Assembly (NCBI RefSeq): GCF_002002865.1
Contig: NZ_CP019508.1
Location: 1,828,501-1,892,500, forward strand
Direction: 5' to 3'
Length of the DNA stretch: 64,000 bases
DNA from: Brevundimonas sp. LM2
GTDB lineage: Bacteria; Pseudomonadota; Alphaproteobacteria; Caulobacterales; Caulobacteraceae
Numbering within the stretch: the first letter of the stretch is position 1; each line of letters opens with the position of its first letter. Of the stretch, positions 17,849 through 24,705 are shown piece by piece. Under the pieces are notes generated by a model. It was not told where the DNA came from and did not search any database. It saw nothing but the letters and a program-made list of their open reading frames with translations. Made by a program: the position numbers and the translations under genes.

Positions 17849-18934
17849 CTACTTGAACAGGTCCATCTGGCGTCTTGACCCCGTCGGCACGGCGAACCGC
17901 GTCGTGTCGAGGTCGTGGCGCGGGCCGTCCAGCCCATAGCGCTTGACCGCCGCCTTGAACCGGGCGGCGATCAGGTCGGCCACGGGACCTGTGCCCTTCA
18001 TCCGCTGTGCCCAGTCAGCGTCGTAGTCCTTGCCGCCGCGCGTCTGTCGAACCAGCGACATGACGCGGGCCGCGCGGTCCGGTCGCGCCTCGTCCAGCCA
18101 TTCGCGGAACAGGTCCTTGATCTCCAGCGGCAGGCGCAGGGTGACGTACATGGCGGTCACGGCCCCGGCCTTGGCGGCCGCGTCGAGGACGGATTCCAGC
18201 TCATGGTCGTTCAGCCCGGGAATGACCGGGGAGAAACCCACGCCAACCGGGACGCCGGCCTCCGCCAACCGGCTGATGGCCTCCAGCCGCCGGGCGGGCG
18301 TCGCGGCCCGCGGCTCCATCGCGCGGGCCAGATTGCGGTCCAGGGTGGTGATCGAGATGAAGGCCGTCGCCAGCCGGTCGCGCCCCATCGGCCCCAGGAT
18401 GTCGAGATCGCGGGTGATCAGGTTGGACTTGGTGATGACGCTGACCGGCTGGTTGAACCGGGCCGCCACCTCCAGCACCCCGCGCGTGATCTTCAGTTCG
18501 CGCTCATCGGGTTGGTAGGGGTCCGTGTTCCCCCCGATGTGGATGCGTTTGCAGACGTATTTCCGGGCGCTGAGCTCCTGTTCCAGCAGACGCGCGGCGT
18601 CGGGCTTGGAGAAGATCCGGGTCTCGAAATCCAGGCCCGGGGATAGGCCCATCCAGGCATGGGACGGGCGGGCATAACAGTAGATGCAGCCATGGGAGCA
18701 ACCATTGTAGGGGTTGATGGAGCGTTCAAAGCCGATGTCCGGGCTCTGGTTCTTGCTGATGATGGTGCGGGAGCGGAGGGGGGTCACCGTCGTCGGGACC
18801 TGCGTGGGGGCGGGGCCCTCCGCATCCGTCCAGCCGTCATCGAATGCGACTTTTTCGACCGCTTCGTAGCGGCCCGACCGGTTGGATCGCGCGCCGCGCC
18901 CGCGCGCGCCTTGAGGGAGCGAAACCTGTGTCAT
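17849..18934 (-). CDS. SplB-like radical SAM protein (PA0069/Rv2578c family)
   Basis: A 361-residue protein with the radical SAM cluster motif CSHGCIYC inside SINPYNGCSHGC, then the GGNTDPYQP and ITKSNLITRD strands of the SAM barrel. The family is related to spore photoproduct lyase, but most members have no proven substrate. A perfect alphaproteobacterial SOS box sits 28 bases before the start, so LexA control and a DNA-damage role are likely. It is transcribed alone or with the small gene after it. Confidence 0.88.
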   Translation of the reverse strand: MTQVSLPQGARGRGARSNRSGRYEAVEKVAFDDGWTDAEGPAPTQVPTTVTPLRSRTIISKNQSPDIGFERSINPYNGCSHGCIYCYARPSHAWMGLSPGLDFETRIFSKPDAARLLEQELSARKYVCKRIHIGGNTDPYQPDERELKITRGVLEVAARFNQPVSVITKSNLITRDLDILGPMGRDRLATAFISITTLDRNLARAMEPRAATPARRLEAISRLAEAGVPVGVGFSPVIPGLNDHELESVLDAAAKAGAVTAMYVTLRLPLEIKDLFREWLDEARPDRAARVMSLVRQTRGGKDYDADWAQRMKGTGPVADLIAARFKAAVKRYGLDGPRHDLDTTRFAVPTGSRRQMDLFK

Positions 18935-18961
18935 CGTTCCCGACGCTTAGCGGCAAATCTG

Positions 18962-18976
18962 GAACATAACAAGAAC
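18962..18976 (-). promoter_or_regulatory. LexA (SOS) box upstream of the radical SAM gene
   Basis: On the minus strand this reads GTTC-TTGTTAT-GTTC, an exact match to the alphaproteobacterial LexA operator GTTC-N7-GTTC. It lies 28-42 bases upstream of the radical SAM ATG at 18934, where it could block RNA polymerase. No other exact copy was noticed in the window by eye. Confidence 0.7.
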
Positions 18977-19074
18977 AGATGCGGGCTGAAGCCTCGGCGC
19001 GGCTGGGTCACCGCGTTGTCGATCGTCCGGCCAAGCGTGGGACCGCCGCAAAACCAGGCCCGCGCCGCGTGGGC

Positions 19075-19890
19075 TCAGAGGCGGGTCGGGGTCTCGCCGG
19101 CCGCGATCCGCCGTTCGATCTCGGCCAGCACCGCGGGCAGATCCGCCACCGTCTCGACCACCGCGTGCGCGCCCGCCGCCAGAAGCGACTCTTGCGCCCG
19201 GGCCACGCGCGAGCTCCGCTCCGCCGGCGCCAGGGCCGCCAGATCGGTCGGGGTCAGACCGACGCCGTTGCCCGACGCGGCGATCCCGACGGTCCAGCAC
19301 CCCGCCTCGCGCCCCTCGCCCATGCCGACCTCGGCGTCGTCGACCTTGACACAGGCGCGGGCCGGCCAGACGCCCATCTCCACCAGGGCCTTCCAGACCA
19401 TCAAGGGCGAAGGACGCCCTTCGAGCGTCTCGCCGGCGCAGACGACGGCGTCGAGCGCATAGCCCTGGTCGGCCGCGCGCGGCAGGATCGCCTGCATCAT
19501 GGTCCGGGTGTAGCCGGTGGTGGAGCCGATCTTGACGCCGCGGGCGCGGAGGTCGTGCGCCAGGTCCGCCGCGCCGTCGATCAGATCCGCGCAGGACGCG
19601 GCGGCAGCGAACATCAGCGGCTCCAGCGCGTCATGAAGGCGATCGATGTCCGCGTCGGTCGACGCCGCGCCCTGGCTCGTCGTCCAGGCCGCCTGGACCC
19701 GCGCATCCCCCAGGATCTGGGCCACGTGATCCCGCTTGGCCCGCCCCATGTGCGCGCGGATCTCGGCGTCGGTCACCGCGACACCCTCGGCCGCGAAGGC
19801 CTGCCGCATCGCCAGGACCGGGGCGACCGATCCAAAATCGATCATGGTGCCGGCCCAGTCGAAGATCACGGCCTTGATTGAAGAGGTCAT
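19075..19890 (-). CDS. phnX: Phosphonoacetaldehyde hydrolase (phosphonatase)
   Basis: A HAD-superfamily enzyme that splits phosphonoacetaldehyde into acetaldehyde and phosphate. The 271-residue protein has nucleophile Asp11 in FDWAGT, the cap-domain Schiff-base Lys52 in MGRAKRDHV that separates phosphonatases from other HAD enzymes, GSTTGYTR for the second motif and KVDDAEVGMGEGREAG for the metal-binding end. The ATG at 19890 overlaps the stop of the FAD oxidase gene by four bases. Both keys (nucleophile and lysine) are present, so activity is likely. Confidence 0.88.
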   Translation of the reverse strand: MTSSIKAVIFDWAGTMIDFGSVAPVLAMRQAFAAEGVAVTDAEIRAHMGRAKRDHVAQILGDARVQAAWTTSQGAASTDADIDRLHDALEPLMFAAAASCADLIDGAADLAHDLRARGVKIGSTTGYTRTMMQAILPRAADQGYALDAVVCAGETLEGRPSPLMVWKALVEMGVWPARACVKVDDAEVGMGEGREAGCWTVGIAASGNGVGLTPTDLAALAPAERSSRVARAQESLLAAGAHAVVETVADLPAVLAEIERRIAAGETPTRL

Positions 19891-21044
19891 GCGGCGACGT
19901 CCTGAGAGGGGCCGAACAGGTCGGCGATGGTTTCCTCGCCGATGGCGAAGGCGGTGGAGGCCCCGGTGCCGCTGGTCACCATCACCAGGCGAACGTCGGG
20001 CTCGGGGGTGGCCCGGAACATGTCCTCGGCGGCCGAGGCATAGACCCCGGTCCATCGTTCGAGGACCGGAGGGGCTTCAAGGCCGGTGGCGGCGCGGAAC
20101 TCGTCCAGGATCAGGTCGTCGACGGCCTGGTCGGCGAACGGACCCGGCGTCTGGTCATAGTGGTGGCTGTCGCCGACGACCAGCGACCCGTCCGCGCTCT
20201 GCACGACGATCAGATGGATGCCGTTTTCCAGATGAGAGGGCTGTTCGGCGGACAGGCAGGCACCCAGGGCCGAAGCCTTCGGCAGATCGGCGTAGCCGCG
20301 GTAGCGGGTCAGCCCCAGGTCGGACATCAGGGGCGCGGGCAGGGCGATGCCGGGATCGGCCAGACGCAGCATCTGGAGCTTGCACAGGGTCACGCCCCGG
20401 GCGGCGATGGTCTCGGGATACAGGCTGATCAGATCATCGCCGGGGCAGACCACGCAGGCGTCGGCCAGGATCACGCCGCGCGAGGTCTGGATGCGCGGGA
20501 CGGCGATGGCCTGGACGGCGGCGGAGCGCACGAAGCGAACGCCCCAGGCCTCGGCCAGCCAGGCCGCCAGACGCGGGACGGCGGTGCGGGACTCGACCCG
20601 GACCTCATGCGGGCTCCACAGGGCCCCGGTCAGGGGCGCGGCCGACAGCGCGGGCCAAAGCCGTCGAGCCTCGGCGGCCGAATACAGGGCGCAGTCGGCC
20701 GCCATCTCCGTCTGCATGAAGGCCTCCAGCACGGCGCGCGATTCCGGGCGGCGGGCCAGCATGATCAGTCCGCGCTGTTCGATCGGGATGCCGGCCTGGG
20801 CCGCGACGTCGACCCAGACGTCACGGCTGCGTCGGGCGCGCCGCCAGGTGTCGCCCCGGCGTTGCCCGGTGATGGTCACAAAGCCGAAATTGCGGATGGA
20901 GGCGCCGACGGCCTGGGCGTCGCGGTCGATCACGACCACGGACTTGCCCGCCTTCGCGGCGGCCAGGGCGTGGGCCAGACCCAGGATGCCGGCCCCCACT
21001 ACGGCCAGGTCGAAACGGGAGATCGGAAGCGCGGAGTGTTGCAA
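19887..21044 (-). CDS. FAD-dependent oxidoreductase, TIGR03364-type (phosphonate-associated)
   Basis: A D-amino-acid-oxidase-like flavoprotein of 385 residues. The FAD-binding GxGxxG is VVGAGILGLAHA, and the C-terminal VTSGTGASTAFAIGEE closes the FAD site. This family is recurrently found next to phosphonatases, and relatives oxidise 2-aminoethylphosphonate or its N-methyl form to phosphonoacetaldehyde, which the coupled PhnX would then hydrolyse. The start is TTG at 21044; no ATG or GTG precedes the FAD motif. It lies 72 bases after the TonB receptor, behind a strong hairpin. Confidence 0.82.
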   Translation of the reverse strand: MQHSALPISRFDLAVVGAGILGLAHALAAAKAGKSVVVIDRDAQAVGASIRNFGFVTITGQRRGDTWRRARRSRDVWVDVAAQAGIPIEQRGLIMLARRPESRAVLEAFMQTEMAADCALYSAAEARRLWPALSAAPLTGALWSPHEVRVESRTAVPRLAAWLAEAWGVRFVRSAAVQAIAVPRIQTSRGVILADACVVCPGDDLISLYPETIAARGVTLCKLQMLRLADPGIALPAPLMSDLGLTRYRGYADLPKASALGACLSAEQPSHLENGIHLIVVQSADGSLVVGDSHHYDQTPGPFADQAVDDLILDEFRAATGLEAPPVLERWTGVYASAAEDMFRATPEPDVRLVMVTSGTGASTAFAIGEETIADLFGPSQDVAA

Positions 21045-21070
21045 GGGTTCAGGATATCCAGAAGGCGAAA

Positions 21071-21112
21071 CGGGTCCGCCCCTTCCACCATGGCCCGGAA
21101 GGGGCGGACCCG
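21071..21112 (-). terminator. Long intercistronic hairpin after the TonB receptor
   Basis: A perfect 16-bp stem (21071-21086 with 21097-21112) and a 10-base loop begin 4 bases past the receptor stop. Only three Ts follow, so it may attenuate or stabilise the receptor mRNA instead of ending all transcription into the downstream oxidoreductase gene. Confidence 0.6.
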
Positions 21113-21116
21113 TCGA

Positions 21117-23585
21117 TCAGAAGGCGGCTGAGACGGTGAAATAGACCGTCCGGGGCGCGCCCGGCGTATAGCGCTGATTGAACTCGTCGAGGATGCCGCC
21201 GATGTAGCGTTCGTCGGTCACGTTGTTCACCGCGACCTGGGCCTCGATGTAGCGGGCGTCGTCGTCGCCGAGCGGCAGGCGATAGGCGGCCGACAGGTCC
21301 AGCAGTGTGTAGGACGGCACGACCAGTTCCGGACGGTTCTGGGCGTCGCCTTCGGACTCACCGACGTAGCGGGCGGTCAGGCTGCCGGTGAACGGTCCCG
21401 TCTCATAGGTCAGGGATCCGGCCAGCAGCAGGTCCGGGGTGCCGGGCACCGTGTTGCCTTCGGTGACCTGGGTGCGCCGGCTGCCGCCGTAGTTGGCGGC
21501 ATTGAAGGTGGCGCTGTACTGGCTGTCGAGCACCGTCAGGGCGGCATAGGCACTGAGGGCGTCGGTCACGCGAACCTGGGCGCTGGCTTCCACACCCGTC
21601 GTCTGGATTCCGCCAGGAGCGTTCACATAGGTGCCCCCGGTGCCGACGTTGTAGTTGATGCCCCCCGTGTTGGAGGCGAAGGTTTCGTCCAGGAAGACGA
21701 TCGCCTTGTCGTTCTCGGTGCGGAACAGGGTGGCGGCGGCGGCCAGCCGCGGCGCGCTGTAGCGGGCGCCGAGCTCGAGGTTCTCGCTCACTTCCGGTTC
21801 CAGCCGGGCGAAGTCGGTGCCGGTCTTTTCCAGGGCCCAGTCCCCGATGGCCCCGGAGTTGCGGGAATAGCCGCCGAACACCTGAAAGTCTTCGGTGACG
21901 TCATAGACGGCCCCGACGGACGGCAGGATCTGGTCGCTGTCGCTGCTGACGCTCGAGGTCAGGAAGCCGTTGAACCCGCCGTCGGCGGCATAGCGGGTCT
22001 CGTCCCGGGTCTGGCCCGAGATGTCGATCAGGAAATGCTGCAGGCCCACGCTGATGGTTAGGTCTTGCGTCACCGACCAGTCGTCGGCGACGTAGAACTT
22101 GTACAGATCGGTCTCGAAGGTCTGTTCGAAATCCTGGCGGTACACCGCGTTCTCGACGATGACCGGCCCAGTGCGGATGTCCTGATAGCGCAGCCATTGG
22201 CGGCCGAAATCGCGGTTCAGGTTTTCGTACCAGACGCCGGCCCGGACCTGGTGCGCGCCCAGATCGAGCCGGGCGTTGGCCACCACGCCCGACCGGGTGT
22301 GGTCATAGGTGCTGTTGCGATAGGACTGGCCTTGGGCGCAGGTCGGTTGGCCGTTGGTCAGGCGGACCGCGCCGTCGGCGGTGTAGCAGTCGGCCGAGGT
22401 CACCGTGGTGCCGTCCAGGGCGATGTAGCTGTCGGCCACGCCGCCCGTGTAGTTGAACACCGCATTGCCAACGCTGTTCTGGAAGGTGGCCGTCCGGGCG
22501 CGCGAGGCGGCGTTGCCGAACACCACCTGACGGCGCTGGCCGCCGACCGTGACGATGCGCGGCTGCAGGCCCGGCGGCAGGAACTCGCCGACGCCCTCAT
22601 TGGTCTGGACATAGGGGGTGACGTCCAGGCTGATGACGTCGTTCAGCCGCCAGTCGAACTTCAGATAGGCGAAGGCGTTCTCGCGGATGGCCGCCCAGTC
22701 GTCGGCCCAGTTCTCGTTGGCCGCCGCGCTGAGCGGATTGAAGACCGCCGAGGAGCCGTCGACGCCCAGGCCGCGCGTGTCCAGGCTGGCGCGCGAGGAC
22801 TCGATGATGGGGTCGTCGTCGCTGTCGTTGTAGTTGACGAAGCCGGTCACCGTCAGTCCATCGAACTGGGTGACCGACTTGGCTTCCAGCGAGACCTGTT
22901 CGATGCCTGCGGGGGTCGCGCCGCCGTGGGGCCACAGCTTGGCGTCTAGCTGCGAGCCGGCCACATAAAGGCGGGTGTTGCCGAACAGGGTGCCGAAATC
23001 ATAGCGCGCGAAATACCGGCGCGTATCGAAGTCGCCGAGGGTCGCCCGGATCAGGCCGCCGGCCTCCGCGCTCGGTTCGCGGGTGACATAGGCGAGCGTG
23101 CCGCCTAGGGCGTTCGCCGCCGGCGATCCGACGTCGGCCGTGCCCTGGCTGACCACGATCCGGTCGACGCTCTCGGTGATCACATATTTCTGCGCCGGCG
23201 AGCCGCCGAGATAGTAGGAGGCGTTGAACAGCGGCACGCCGTCCAGGGTCTGGCCGATCTTGGAACTGCGCTGGTTGACCTCGAAGCCGCGGATGTTGAT
23301 CGCATAGGTCCAGGGGTCGTTGTTCAGCGCGTCCGAGCCGCGGATCGACACGCCGGGCACCAGTTTGATGGCGTCCACGATGTTCTGGGCGGCGGGCAGG
23401 GCGTCGATCCGATCGTGACCGACGACGTTGTTGCCCCGGGCGACGGCCTGGCCGGTGACGACGATCTCGTCGACCTGGGTCGGCTCGGCCGATCCGGATG
23501 CGGTCTGGGCGAAGACGGGCGCGGCGCTGGCGAGCGCCAGAAGTCCCACGCTGACCAGCAGCGCGTGCTTGTTGGTGACGGACAT
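21117..23585 (-). CDS. TonB-dependent outer-membrane receptor
   Basis: An 822-residue receptor starting at ATG 23585 with GGGGAA upstream. It has a signal peptide ending AAPVFAQ, a plug domain (VDEIVVTGQA, DAIKLVPGVSIRG, FEVNQRS), then a 22-strand barrel and a terminal aromatic strand ending AAF, the BAM recognition signature. It imports a ligand with TonB energy. It is first in a unit with the FAD oxidase and phosphonatase, so an organophosphonate or a complexed phosphonate is a candidate ligand, though siderophores and glycans are commoner for the family. Confidence 0.9.
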   Translation of the reverse strand: MSVTNKHALLVSVGLLALASAAPVFAQTASGSAEPTQVDEIVVTGQAVARGNNVVGHDRIDALPAAQNIVDAIKLVPGVSIRGSDALNNDPWTYAINIRGFEVNQRSSKIGQTLDGVPLFNASYYLGGSPAQKYVITESVDRIVVSQGTADVGSPAANALGGTLAYVTREPSAEAGGLIRATLGDFDTRRYFARYDFGTLFGNTRLYVAGSQLDAKLWPHGGATPAGIEQVSLEAKSVTQFDGLTVTGFVNYNDSDDDPIIESSRASLDTRGLGVDGSSAVFNPLSAAANENWADDWAAIRENAFAYLKFDWRLNDVISLDVTPYVQTNEGVGEFLPPGLQPRIVTVGGQRRQVVFGNAASRARTATFQNSVGNAVFNYTGGVADSYIALDGTTVTSADCYTADGAVRLTNGQPTCAQGQSYRNSTYDHTRSGVVANARLDLGAHQVRAGVWYENLNRDFGRQWLRYQDIRTGPVIVENAVYRQDFEQTFETDLYKFYVADDWSVTQDLTISVGLQHFLIDISGQTRDETRYAADGGFNGFLTSSVSSDSDQILPSVGAVYDVTEDFQVFGGYSRNSGAIGDWALEKTGTDFARLEPEVSENLELGARYSAPRLAAAATLFRTENDKAIVFLDETFASNTGGINYNVGTGGTYVNAPGGIQTTGVEASAQVRVTDALSAYAALTVLDSQYSATFNAANYGGSRRTQVTEGNTVPGTPDLLLAGSLTYETGPFTGSLTARYVGESEGDAQNRPELVVPSYTLLDLSAAYRLPLGDDDARYIEAQVAVNNVTDERYIGGILDEFNQRYTPGAPRTVYFTVSAAF

Positions 23586-23700
23586 GGTGAGTTCCCCTGT
23601 GAGCGCCGGATCCCCCCGGTCGCAGCGGGGCTCTATCGCCCGGGCCGGCCATGCCCCGCCAATCGGTTGTTTCGAGGGTCCCCCCCGGGCGGGCCGAGGT

Positions 23701-23722
23701 GTCACGGGCGTTTCACCGTGAC
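23701..23722. promoter_or_regulatory. Inverted repeat in the LysR/TonB-receptor divergent spacer
   Basis: GTCACGG (23701-23707) and CCGTGAC (23716-23722) form perfect 7-bp arms with an 8-base spacer, 17-38 bases upstream of the LysR start. This is the usual place for a LysR-type autoregulatory site that also controls the divergent operon. Binding is inferred. Confidence 0.4.
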
Positions 23723-23738
23723 GCCATAGAAGCCAGGC

Positions 23739-24629
23739 ATGGCCACGAACATGCAGCATCTGCGGGCCTTTCACGCCGTCGCGGGCGAGGGCAGCATCGT
23801 CCGCGCCGCGCGCCGCCTGGCCGTGTCCCAGCCCACGATCTCCGAACAGCTCCGCGCGCTGGAGCAGCGCCATCAGGTGCCGCTGTTCCACGGCCGCAAG
23901 CCGCCGCTGGTCCTGACCGGCGCGGGTCAGTCCCTGTTCGCCCTGACCCAGAAACTCTTTTCGGTCAGTGGCGAGATCGACGCCTTCCTCGCCCAGTCGC
24001 TCGCGCCGGGCGGCCTCGGGCTTCGTCTGGGCTCGGACAGCCCGACCTATGCCGCGCGCTTCGTCGCCGCCTATCCGGCCCGACGGCCCGGGGCCAAGAT
24101 CCAGGTGCGGATCGGCAATGCCAGCGAGGTGGTGGCCTGGCTCAAGGCCGGGGAGGTCGACGCCATCATCGCCTGCGACCCGCCGATCGATGGGTCACTG
24201 TCGTACGAGGCCCTCTATCGCGACCGGCTGGTGCTGGGCGTGGCCCGCGATCACCCCGTCGCCGCCGCGGCGACCGCAAACGTGAGCCTGCTCGGCCAGG
24301 AGACCCTGCTGTTGCGCGAGGCCCCGTCGCGGACGCGCGAAACCACCCTGGACCTGCTGTCGCGGGCGGGCATCGAACCGCTCGAGACTATCGAGCTGCA
24401 CACGCGCGAGACCATCCGCGAAGCCATCGCCATGGGCGTCGGCATCAGCCTGTTCTATTCGGCCGAATGTCCGCCCGACCCCCGGATCGCCTACAGGCCC
24501 CTGGACTGCGCGGTGCCGATCCAGACCGGCTATGTGATGTGCCTGGCCGACCAGCGCCGCTCACCCCTGGCCAAAGGCGTGTTCGATACGGCCGCGAGCC
24601 TGCAGGCGGAGAGCCCCATCCCCCTGTGA
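23739..24629 (+). CDS. LysR-family transcriptional regulator
   Basis: A 296-residue regulator with an N-terminal winged helix-turn-helix (MQHLRAFHAVAGEGSIVRAARRLAVSQPTISEQLRALE) and a C-terminal effector-binding domain. It diverges from the receptor-oxidase-phosphonatase unit with 153 bases between starts, which is the classical LysR arrangement. It most likely controls that unit in response to a phosphonate, such as 2-aminoethylphosphonate. Gene position supports this; ligand identity is inference. Confidence 0.88.
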   Translation: MATNMQHLRAFHAVAGEGSIVRAARRLAVSQPTISEQLRALEQRHQVPLFHGRKPPLVLTGAGQSLFALTQKLFSVSGEIDAFLAQSLAPGGLGLRLGSDSPTYAARFVAAYPARRPGAKIQVRIGNASEVVAWLKAGEVDAIIACDPPIDGSLSYEALYRDRLVLGVARDHPVAAAATANVSLLGQETLLLREAPSRTRETTLDLLSRAGIEPLETIELHTRETIREAIAMGVGISLFYSAECPPDPRIAYRPLDCAVPIQTGYVMCLADQRRSPLAKGVFDTAASLQAESPIPL

Positions 24630-24705
24630 CGCGGGGCTGTTTTCGGATGCCCGCGCCCGGAGCGGCGGAAGGATCGGGCCAGCCGGCCTCCCGCCTGGGA
24701 AACGG

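Noticed and set aside
24630..24705. Terminator after the LysR gene
   Set aside because: Only a 4-5 bp stem with a short TTTT can be drawn, too weak to call.
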